A stretch of DNA of 10,430 nt, taken from NCBI GenBank assembly GCA_018665625.1, contig JABJCF010000561.1, positions 1 through 10,430 of the forward strand, written 5' to 3'. The translations under genes were made by a program, and so were the position numbers. Below the pieces are notes generated by a model. That model saw nothing but the letters and a program-made list of their open reading frames with translations, was not told the DNA's origin and ran no database searches. Positions 1 through 6,135 of the stretch are shown here, in pieces (position 1 is the stretch's first letter; every line of letters begins with the position of its first letter). This stretch comes from Nitrospina sp. (GTDB lineage Bacteria > Nitrospinota > Nitrospinia > Nitrospinales > VA-1).

Positions 1-213
1 CAGAGCACATTGTGTCGGTGCTCCATATAAACCTTGCATGCGATATCTTTTGATGCCTTTTCCAATTATGTTCCGCACATCTTTATAGTCTTCAATTTCT
101 CCGAATATCTGACGAATGGCTTCGGGCTTTAATCCATTGACGGCACGCCCCATAGCATCGCCTACAGCCATTCCCAAAAAACTACCGATGACTTTATCGG
201 AATCAGAATCCAT
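1..213 (-). CDS. ADP-ribosylglycohydrolase family protein, N-terminal part (cut by window edge)
   Basis: The first 71 codons are present, from the ATG at 213-211; the gene continues beyond the left edge. Residues 9-22 (IGSFLGMAVGDAMG) match the hallmark N-terminal helix of the ADP-ribosylglycohydrolase (DraG/ARH) family, whose members remove ADP-ribose from proteins or small molecules using two magnesium ions. In the family this helix is followed by a loop of the type Y-[ST]-D-D-T-x-x-x-L that binds the metals. Here the matching place (residues 63-71) reads YGAPTQCAL, so the two aspartates are missing although the flanking Y, T, Q and L remain. It lies 22 nt after the hydrolase gene upstream and probably shares its transcript. 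No clear Shine-Dalgarno site precedes the ATG. The family call is firm; whether the protein is catalytically active is doubtful, and the rest of the protein cannot be seen. Confidence 0.8.
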   Translation of the reverse strand, partial: MDSDSDKVIGSFLGMAVGDAMGRAVNGLKPEAIRQIFGEIEDYKDVRNIIGKGIKRYRMQGLYGAPTQCAL

Positions 214-235
214 GAGGATTGAAATTTAGTGAAGA

Positions 236-1003
236 TTAAATGGAAAGAAGTTCAGTCGGGTAATTTTGCTCGGCTAAAATCATTTCTGGTGACGATTCTC
301 CGAGAGCCTGACGGGCAGTGATTTTTGCCAAATCCGGATGGTTGTTGGTCTCACTCATATGCATCAGCACAACCAACTTTAACCCAGAATGTTTTACCGA
401 TGCCAATAACTCACCACAGGCTTCGTTGGAAAGATGCCCCACACCACTTTTAATTCTTTTTTTGGTCATCCATGGATAAGGACCTGCCTCAAGCATGGAA
501 ACATCGTGGTTGGCTTCGACTAATAACGCATCGAGGTTTTGCAGTTTACTTTTAACTTCAGGGGTTACCCTTCCCAAATCTGTAGCAATGCCCAGACTCT
601 TACCTTTATAACGCACGACAAAAGCCACTGATTCTTCCGCATCATGAGGGGTGGAATAAGGCTCTACCGAGAGTTCTCCAAAATGCACAGGCTCATCTTG
701 TCGAATCGTGTTAAAAGAATTTATCTTCCCTATAGTATTATTAGCCCGGCGCCAGGTTCCCTCCGTTGCATAGAAAGGAACTTCGTGTTTTCTTAAAAGC
801 GGCCCGATGCCACGAATATGATCCGAGTGTTCATGCGTCGCGAACACGGCATCCATCCCAGAAAAACTTCGCTCAATATGAGCCATGCGTCCTGAAAGTT
901 TTTTTTCACTCAAACCCGCATCAATCAAAATGCGTTTTTCGCCCGCTTCAATGTAAACCGAATTACCGCCGCTGCCACTGGATAAAATAGAAAACTTTAA
1001 AAT
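236..1003 (-). CDS. MBL-fold metallo-hydrolase, YycJ/WalJ-like, probable AUU start
   Basis: A metallo-beta-lactamase-fold hydrolase of 255 residues if started at ATT 1003-1001. Metal-binding HxHxDH is at residues 57-62 (THEHSDH). Later family signatures are TPHDAEES, ATDLGR, VEANHD and VGHLSN, and the set matches the YycJ/WalJ (VicX) branch: cytoplasmic enzymes thought to act as nucleases or phosphodiesterases, linked to cell-wall and DNA-repair phenotypes in Firmicutes. The exact substrate here is unknown. The family's conserved N-terminal strand and SGSGGN loop (residues 9-14) is encoded upstream of the first standard start codon (TTG at 928), and an in-frame stop at 1018-1016 leaves no ATG, GTG or TTG for the full domain. 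An ATT codon 8 nt after an AAGAGG ribosome site yields MLKFSILSSGSGGN, the expected beginning. The only standard alternative (928) would delete the first beta strand. It ends 22 nt before the next gene. Confidence 0.85.
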   Translation of the reverse strand: MLKFSILSSGSGGNSVYIEAGEKRILIDAGLSEKKLSGRMAHIERSFSGMDAVFATHEHSDHIRGIGPLLRKHEVPFYATEGTWRRANNTIGKINSFNTIRQDEPVHFGELSVEPYSTPHDAEESVAFVVRYKGKSLGIATDLGRVTPEVKSKLQNLDALLVEANHDVSMLEAGPYPWMTKKRIKSGVGHLSNEACGELLASVKHSGLKLVVLMHMSETNNHPDLAKITARQALGESSPEMILAEQNYPTELLSI

Positions 1004-1011
1004 GGGAGGAA

Positions 1012-1017
1012 CCTCTT
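1012..1017 (-). promoter_or_regulatory. Ribosome binding site supporting the AUU start of the MBL hydrolase
   Basis: On the minus strand AAGAGG lies 8 nt upstream of ATT 1003-1001, an ideal Shine-Dalgarno spacing. It overlaps the in-frame TAA stop at 1018-1016, which blocks any start further upstream. No comparable site precedes the TTG at 928. Confidence 0.55.
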
Positions 1018-1119
1018 ATAGGAAAGTGAATTTAAGGAATGCAAAATGTTGAGAAACTATAACTTGGGAAATTGTACCACAGAAACGAAGTATTTCAGGT
1101 AGGTCAAAAATTTTTATTG

Positions 1120-2418
1120 TCAGGTTTCCTGCCAGGCGATGACTTTTACTTTATTAGAAAGAAAGGGTGCCACAATATCTCCATTATAAGTAACTGTCAG
1201 ACTGCCACTAATCGTATTACTTGTTACCAGATTTTCCGAGGTGTCCACATCTGCAGCGATTAGAAAACCCTCTAAAGTAACTGTTCCAGAAATAGACAAT
1301 TGCTCTTTCGCAGCCATCATCCCCTGAATAGTATTTGAAGGATTTCCCGAAAATTCAATATCTGTTCCTGCAACTAAAAACAAATTTTGAATATCGGCCG
1401 TATCGTTTGCGTCTTTATAATTTGCGATATCTGCATTGCCACCAAAATTTATATAACCTTCCGCAATGATTGTGGTTTGCCATCCTGCGGGTGACCCTGT
1501 TGTTGAAAAATCACCTTCCACATAAAACATCCCATCTGTAATAGTGCTGCTGCTGGCTTTCCATACTCCAGACTGTTGTTTAAGACCGGCGAACAAGGCG
1601 TTTCCATCTCCCGTCGAAGAAGTAGTCCAGTTGCCTCCACTAGGGCTTGTGAATGTGTAAATATTTCCGGATGAAACTTCTTGAATCGTGCCATCACTTT
1701 TTAAAATATAATCGCAATAAGATTTGAAGTCAGAAGGTTCTACAATGGGGATATCTTGTGGAGCCACACCCCCTGAAACACAGCCGGTTCCCGTACAACT
1801 GCTCGATGCCGTAGCCCCCTGTGTGATGGTGGCACTGCTTCCACTAATGGTTACCTCACTATTCGAATGAATGCTGCCATTGGTTCCACCTACTGTGAAA
1901 GAACCGTTTCCACCGAGATCCCCTTCGGTTGTTATGGCATTATCTCCCCTAAAGAGCCTCCGCGTAACAACAGCCTCCAGAGTAACTGAGAAGGCCCCTT
2001 TGTCACCTTGCGAGGTTATGATAAGAGTATTGTCATCATCATCGGTAGTGTCGCCATCGTTATCATTATTATCTGAAACGGTTACATTATAAGTACCATC
2101 TGCATAACTAATATTTGTTAACTTTGTGGAGTTATTGGAAATGAGATCTTCCAGCACCTCATCGAATCCTCCAGAGGCAACCTCATCACCCGGACTGTTA
2201 CCGGTGGAATCATAATTCATCAAGTCGATCGCCTGCTGAACTCCTGCTTCTGCAATATAAAAAGCTTCGCGGGTTTTGTAATATCTTTCAGTACGCTTCA
2301 CATCTTGAGCCGACCATTGTGTCGCTACAACTGCCAAAGCTCCCATTACCACCAAGATAAGTAGGGTGATCGGTAAAGCCACACCGTCTTCTTTGCTCAG
2401 CCATTTCTTCTTCAACAT
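1120..2418 (-). CDS. PilX/GspK-like minor pilin of set B with beta-rich C-terminal domain
   Basis: This 432-residue exported pseudopilin is the last gene of set B, starting 2 nt after the PilW stop. The leader MLKKKWLSKEDG ends at G12 and is followed by a hydrophobic helix (about 13-34) without the usual Glu at +5, as in GspK/PilX-type proteins. Residues 51-66 (EAFYIAEAGVQQAIDL) are the typical PilX N-terminal signature. An acidic run at 116-129 resembles a degenerate EF-hand loop (N117-x-D119-x-D121-G122, D128). From about residue 160 the protein is rich in Gly, Ser, Thr and short hydrophobic strands, suggesting a beta-helix or stacked-strand fold. It carries IHSN (183-186) and EGDF (301-304), motifs also found in the 615-residue pseudopilin of set A. 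Cys208, Cys213 and Cys235 could form a disulfide in the periplasm. GspK-like proteins cap pseudopilus tips; that role here is inference. Confidence 0.85.
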   Translation of the reverse strand: MLKKKWLSKEDGVALPITLLILVVMGALAVVATQWSAQDVKRTERYYKTREAFYIAEAGVQQAIDLMNYDSTGNSPGDEVASGGFDEVLEDLISNNSTKLTNISYADGTYNVTVSDNNDNDGDTTDDDDNTLIITSQGDKGAFSVTLEAVVTRRLFRGDNAITTEGDLGGNGSFTVGGTNGSIHSNSEVTISGSSATITQGATASSSCTGTGCVSGGVAPQDIPIVEPSDFKSYCDYILKSDGTIQEVSSGNIYTFTSPSGGNWTTSSTGDGNALFAGLKQQSGVWKASSSTITDGMFYVEGDFSTTGSPAGWQTTIIAEGYINFGGNADIANYKDANDTADIQNLFLVAGTDIEFSGNPSNTIQGMMAAKEQLSISGTVTLEGFLIAADVDTSENLVTSNTISGSLTVTYNGDIVAPFLSNKVKVIAWQET

Positions 2419-2420
2419 AT

Positions 2421-3191
2421 TTACGCCCCCGAATTTCTCAATGAAATATCTGATTCAAACTCGATAACACCGTCGGTCACATCATCCGGGTCAACCATTT
2501 CCAAAGCAATCCCTATCTTGGTAACATCTGCGGCAGCCCCCGCATCATAAGTAAACTCCAACAATGAAATGGATGGATCACTTATTAGAGTGGAAACTGC
2601 TCCATCAATACTTTTTTTAATAGCTGTCCCATCCTGAAAAAGAATTACCGTGTTGTATTTATTTATGGTGACCAGCTTGGAGTTTTTTGAATAGGTAAAA
2701 TCAGACCCTGCGGCGGTACCAATAGGAAGGCTGGTAGAGGTTGGGCTGCCACTAACGGTATTTAACTCAGAAACCCGGAAACTGGGATCGTAAATTACAA
2801 TATCGTCTCCATTAGAAAACTCGCTTGCGTCCACCACAGTGACAGAGTTTGAACCGGATGTAATAGCTGTGGTCCCGGCGCTTCCCGGAGGAGTGGTTGT
2901 GCGCACATCAAATAAATTAGAACGGAACGTTACTGAGTCTGTAGCAGAAATATCTGTCACCCCCATACCGGGTGGAAGACCAAAACCTGCCATTCGCACC
3001 TCTTCTGCTAAAAATTTTATGAGGTGTCTTCCTTTGGCGCGTATATCCGTATCTTCACTTTCCTTACTAATGACCTTATCTTCCTTCACAAACATAAAAA
3101 TCACCACCCCAAGCACCATGATTCCTAGCGTGGCTCCGATAAGAATTTCAATTAAGGATGCGCCCTTGGAACTTTTAAAAAGATTTTTCAT
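2421..3191 (-). CDS. PilW-like minor pilin (set B)
   Basis: A type IV minor pilin of 256 residues. The prepilin leader MKNLFKSSKG is cut after G10, giving the mature start ASLIE with Glu at +5 (E15), followed by a hydrophobic helix to about residue 34. Residues 50-77, including GRHLIKFLAEEVRMAGFGLP, match the PilW signature in which a helix and the RxAGF motif follow the stem. The rest is a beta-rich globular domain. PilW-class pilins belong to the priming complex that starts pilus assembly and sits at the tip (known for Pseudomonas PilVWXE and FimU). Start and stop lie 4 nt from PilV upstream and 2 nt from PilX downstream, so the three are almost certainly one operon. No Shine-Dalgarno site is visible before the ATG. 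At 256 residues it is of ordinary length, unlike the PilW of set A. Confidence 0.88.
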   Translation of the reverse strand: MKNLFKSSKGASLIEILIGATLGIMVLGVVIFMFVKEDKVISKESEDTDIRAKGRHLIKFLAEEVRMAGFGLPPGMGVTDISATDSVTFRSNLFDVRTTTPPGSAGTTAITSGSNSVTVVDASEFSNGDDIVIYDPSFRVSELNTVSGSPTSTSLPIGTAAGSDFTYSKNSKLVTINKYNTVILFQDGTAIKKSIDGAVSTLISDPSISLLEFTYDAGAAADVTKIGIALEMVDPDDVTDGVIEFESDISLRNSGA

Positions 3192-3195
3192 AAAA

Positions 3196-3642
3196 TTATT
3201 GAGTCATATAAGTATTCAAGGAAACCGATCTCCCCGCATTGTCCCAAGAAACCGTCACTCCAACATTAGTAAAATAATCGGCACCACTAATTGGAGTAAT
3301 ACTCCAAGTTCGAGTATAAATCGCATCTGTTCCTCCAGACACACCTTGAGAATCGATGGCCTCTCCACCTGCTGTGGCAGTCCAAGACTGAGTAGAAGAG
3401 TCATAAACAGGAGAATCGAGTGCATCTGCATCTGACAAAATCACTCGCGTTCCCAATTCCTTGAGTTCTTCAATTTTATCCTGAGCCAGAGTCACGGCAA
3501 CGCTGCTCTTTTTACTAACCGCGTTTCTTTCAATTACCGCCCCCGATAACACGCCATAAGCGAGAAGCCCTATACTGGCAAGAGCAACTGCCAAAATAAC
3601 TTCTATAAGCGTTAACCCTGAATTTTGCTGCAGTCGATTCAT
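3196..3642 (-). CDS. PilV-like minor pilin (set B, first gene)
   Basis: A short type IV minor pilin of 148 residues. The leader MNRLQQNSG ends at G9, and the mature protein starts LTLIE with Glu at +5 (E14) and a hydrophobic helix to about residue 34. The stretch VAVTLAQDKIEELKELG (about 48-64) is the typical PilV signature, with A-x-x-K-x-E-E-x-K after the stem helix. PilV proteins form part of the minor-pilin priming complex and are processed by the PilD peptidase. This is the first gene of the set B operon, and a sigma70-like promoter lies just upstream (3685-3712). No clear Shine-Dalgarno site precedes the ATG, so this start rests on the leader length, which fits the family well. It is shorter than the PilV-like protein of set A and not obviously a recent copy of it. 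Confidence 0.88.
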   Translation of the reverse strand: MNRLQQNSGLTLIEVILAVALASIGLLAYGVLSGAVIERNAVSKKSSVAVTLAQDKIEELKELGTRVILSDADALDSPVYDSSTQSWTATAGGEAIDSQGVSGGTDAIYTRTWSITPISGADYFTNVGVTVSWDNAGRSVSLNTYMTQ

Positions 3643-3684
3643 ATACGAACTAGAATATTTTCTTTTAAATAAAGCCTATGCTTA

Positions 3685-3712
3685 ATTATGGAGTAAAAAC
3701 AATTTTTGGCAA
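3685..3712 (-). promoter_or_regulatory. Sigma70-like promoter for minor-pilin set B
   Basis: On the minus strand TTGCCA (3707-3712, 5 of 6 match to TTGACA) is followed by a 16-nt spacer and CATAAT (3685-3690, 5 of 6 match to TATAAT). Transcription would start near 3678, about 36 nt before the PilV ATG. It is the best promoter match I found in the intergenic stretches. The placement is direct sequence reading; promoter activity is inference. Confidence 0.5.
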
Positions 3713-3713
3713 T

Positions 3714-3727
3714 CCCACAATCGTGGG
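3714..3727 (-). terminator. Hairpin after the DUF4124 gene, just upstream of the set B promoter
   Basis: CCCAC/GTGGG forms a perfect 5-bp stem with a 4-nt loop, next to a run of seven C on the minus strand, about 63 nt after the DUF4124 stop. It abuts the -35 box of the set B promoter. A T-rich stretch follows on the minus strand only after about 13 nt, so it may be a weak terminator or an operator-like inverted repeat. The structure is visible; the role is uncertain. Confidence 0.3.
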
Positions 3728-3789
3728 GGGGTGTAGGCAAGCCAACCAAGCCTGGGGCTGAAATCTATTGGAAAAGGGGGAGGTGTCTC

Positions 3790-4326
3790 TCAATCTGTCA
3801 ATGATGTGGACTTTACTTTATTTTCGTACTTACGGATTTCTTTTTCTGTTTTTTTCATACTTTTTTTCAAACCTTCAATAACCTCATCAAGGGATTCATT
3901 CGTGGTCCAGTTTTTTGGTTTTTCATCCATCTCTTGCAGTTCTCTAATTTTTGTTAGCTGCTTTTGCCTTGACTCACGGGCTTGCTCCAAAAGTTTTTGG
4001 TAAGACTCTCTTTCTTCAACTGGACTTTTCACCTCTTTATTCCGGGTGACTTTTGGCGGCACCGGCAGGGCAGGTTTTATCGGACCTTTTTCATCTACCA
4101 GAGGAATGGTTTCTTTTTCGCTTGATGGTTGATCTTCTTTTGGAGGAGGAGGGGCAATTTCGCGAAAGGTTTTTACTTCCGCATCCTCATTTTGAGGTAT
4201 TTGCGTAGGGTCATTTGTGTAGTGGACTTTCCCGTGTTCATCCACCCACTTGTAAATTTTGGCTTGGGCTGGCTGACCCCCTATAAAGAACCAACACATA
4301 ACCAAGATTAGCGTGAGCGTTTTCAT
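3790..4326 (-). CDS. Secreted DUF4124 protein with C-terminal coiled coil
   Basis: A 178-residue exported protein. A classical signal peptide (residues 1-22, ending PAQA) is followed at once by the DUF4124 motif IYKWVDEHGKVHYTNDP (about 24-40). DUF4124 is a small domain of unknown biochemical function found in periplasmic proteins of many Gram-negative bacteria. After it come a proline-rich linker (about 57-95, with PPPPK and PALPVPPK) and a charged Lys/Glu/Gln-rich helical region (about 103-172) that looks like a coiled coil. It sits between minor-pilin sets A and B: 65 nt after PilW of set A and 147 nt before PilV of set B. A second DUF4124 protein with the same layout precedes set A. A periplasmic accessory role in pilus assembly is possible from context alone. 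No Shine-Dalgarno site is evident at its ATG. Confidence 0.8.
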   Translation of the reverse strand: MKTLTLILVMCWFFIGGQPAQAKIYKWVDEHGKVHYTNDPTQIPQNEDAEVKTFREIAPPPPKEDQPSSEKETIPLVDEKGPIKPALPVPPKVTRNKEVKSPVEERESYQKLLEQARESRQKQLTKIRELQEMDEKPKNWTTNESLDEVIEGLKKSMKKTEKEIRKYENKVKSTSLTD

Positions 4327-4391
4327 GTCTGGTATTTTACTGCAAAACTATCCGTAAATAAAATAGCTGGCCTGGATAATTTTTAAATCTT

Positions 4392-6113
4392 TTACAGAGG
4401 GTTTACGACAACATCATCGAAAGTAGTGGTGTTGGTAGACACAATTATTCCTATTTTCCCCTGCGTGTAAGATGCATTGGTTGCAGTGATATCCCAATCC
4501 ACCGGTTCTGTCTCACTCGTTTTCCAAAATTTAGCGTTGAGCGTATCATCTTCAACACTCGCCTTTAGGGTATAAAAATCTCCACTATCAAATGTTACAG
4601 ATTGACTTGTTAATACCGTATCGCCACTACTATAATCCACAAGCTCCAAAACATATTGGTGAGTACTTGGACCTCCCGTACATAGAGTGCAATATATTCT
4701 TGCATGATATTGCTGGGTGTAACTTTGATATCTTAGAACAAGCCCCACATATTCACCTGTTCCCAACGACCCGTTACGTTTGATTTGTATTGAGGTTTCA
4801 TAATCTTTCCAGGAGGCGCAACCATTTGATGAAAGGCCTTTGTCATTGGAAGCTGATTTATATTGTTGACTCGCCACATTCCAGTTTGCGTCGCCTTCTT
4901 CCGTCCAACCATCACTGTCACCATCATCAAAGTCTTCTGTAAAAATACCATTTCCCGAATTAAAAGAAACCGGGATGGCATTGAACACCGGATAACCTTC
5001 TCCATCGATATCAATCAGAGCGCTGGCAGAAAGGGTTGCGGAAACACTGGGGGATTCCCAATCATAAGTAAGGGTAGTGGTTGCATTTCCCGCCCCCACC
5101 GTTGCATTGGATGCGGGGCTGACCGTGCCATCGCTGGTATTAAAGTTAACCGTCACACCGGAATGAACCCCTTCCCCATCTCCATCCACCACGCTCGCTG
5201 TTATTGTTGATGAACTGTCAGGACAACTTACTTCAGTAGGACTGGCCACTAAAGAAATTTTTCCCCAGGGAGAGGTAACCAGGTTTCGTGGCGAGGAAAT
5301 AGCTGTATAAGTTTCACGATGGTAACTATCATTGTATGAGGAGGACCCGCCTGTGGTAGCAACACTGCCAGAATAATAAGTACCACTGTTCACAAAATTA
5401 GCGTTCGGGTCTTCATCTTTTGAACGAGTGACTATATCCATTTCCACTTTTCGAATATCATTCAACTCATCATCAGGAATGGTATAAGGCGGAACGGGCA
5501 CACCGTCACTATCTACAGCAACGCCATTTGGTAGAGGGTCGCCATCTTTATCCCAAAACCGGATGATTACGTTGTCGATATTACGCGCTACTTTACTCTT
5601 CAAAACGTCACTATCATCGTTGTTTGGAGTAATGCGGTAAAAATGAAAAGGGGGATCCCCCAGCCCCAGAGAAATATCGTAGTCACGTGTTTCTGTGCTG
5701 GTTACTGTGCCATCCCCATCTTCATCAAAATATGGAGAAATGGTGAAGGTTTCATTGTCGGTTACCTCTGGGTTTGAAACCGCATAAGTCATGACTTCAT
5801 CGTTTTGGATCGCACCATCATTGTCGTCGTCAAAAACCATAGTCACATAATGGTCTGATGCGGCGAGGAATCTTTTTCCGCGGCTGACGTTATATCCTGC
5901 GTTTTGCACACTACGGGTAACGAAGTCCACGGCAGCCCTGCCGTTGGCCTGCATCTCGCCCAACTGACTTTGTCGTTGAAAGGTTTTAGTCTGCGTTTGC
6001 ATGACGCCCGCCACAAGGCCAAGGAGAATTAAAGAGATCGCGGTTCCAACCAGGAGTTCTGTCATGGTGAACCCGTTCTCATCCATTTTGATTTTATTCA
6101 ATAACTGTTTCAT
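4392..6113 (-). CDS. PilW-like minor pilin fused to Ig-like and lectin-like domains (set A)
   Basis: A 573-residue minor pilin, about twice the length of the set B PilW. The leader ends at G14; the mature start is FTMTE with Glu at +5 (E19) and a hydrophobic stem to about residue 40. GRAAVDFVTRSVQNAGYNV (58-76) is the PilW signature. Two textbook EF-hand calcium loops lie in the pilin domain: D95-x-D97-x-D99-G-x-I-xxx-E106 and D130-x-D132-x-D134-G-x-V-xxx-E141. Residues about 285-365 look like a bacterial Ig-like domain of the invasin (Big-1) type, with the T-I-T-A-S-V-x-D-G-x-G-x-x-V pattern and a late Gly-x-Ala-Thr strand. Residues about 390-573 start with EDFDDGDSDGW and resemble the concanavalin-like/LamG beta-sandwich seen in surface proteins; Cys475 and Cys478 form a CTLC pair. 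GAGG lies 8 nt before the ATG. It is the last pilin of set A, and its modules suggest binding to a surface or glycan (inference). Confidence 0.87.
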   Translation of the reverse strand: MKQLLNKIKMDENGFTMTELLVGTAISLILLGLVAGVMQTQTKTFQRQSQLGEMQANGRAAVDFVTRSVQNAGYNVSRGKRFLAASDHYVTMVFDDDNDGAIQNDEVMTYAVSNPEVTDNETFTISPYFDEDGDGTVTSTETRDYDISLGLGDPPFHFYRITPNNDDSDVLKSKVARNIDNVIIRFWDKDGDPLPNGVAVDSDGVPVPPYTIPDDELNDIRKVEMDIVTRSKDEDPNANFVNSGTYYSGSVATTGGSSSYNDSYHRETYTAISSPRNLVTSPWGKISLVASPTEVSCPDSSSTITASVVDGDGEGVHSGVTVNFNTSDGTVSPASNATVGAGNATTTLTYDWESPSVSATLSASALIDIDGEGYPVFNAIPVSFNSGNGIFTEDFDDGDSDGWTEEGDANWNVASQQYKSASNDKGLSSNGCASWKDYETSIQIKRNGSLGTGEYVGLVLRYQSYTQQYHARIYCTLCTGGPSTHQYVLELVDYSSGDTVLTSQSVTFDSGDFYTLKASVEDDTLNAKFWKTSETEPVDWDITATNASYTQGKIGIIVSTNTTTFDDVVVNPL

Positions 6114-6135
6114 TATTTATACCTCGTCTAAAAAG

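Noticed and set aside
1111..1131. Possible terminator at the end of the set B PilX gene
   Set aside because: Only a 4-bp stem (CAGG/CCTG) with a T-run several bases away; too weak to call.
2033..2070. Short ATC/ATT-like repetition considered as a microsatellite
   Set aside because: It simply encodes the Asp/Asn-rich stretch of the PilX protein and is degenerate.
2839..3435. A 198-codon open frame on the plus strand opposite PilW and PilV of set B
   Set aside because: It lies antisense to two clear pilin genes, its product has no recognisable motif, and it looks like a shadow of their codon use.
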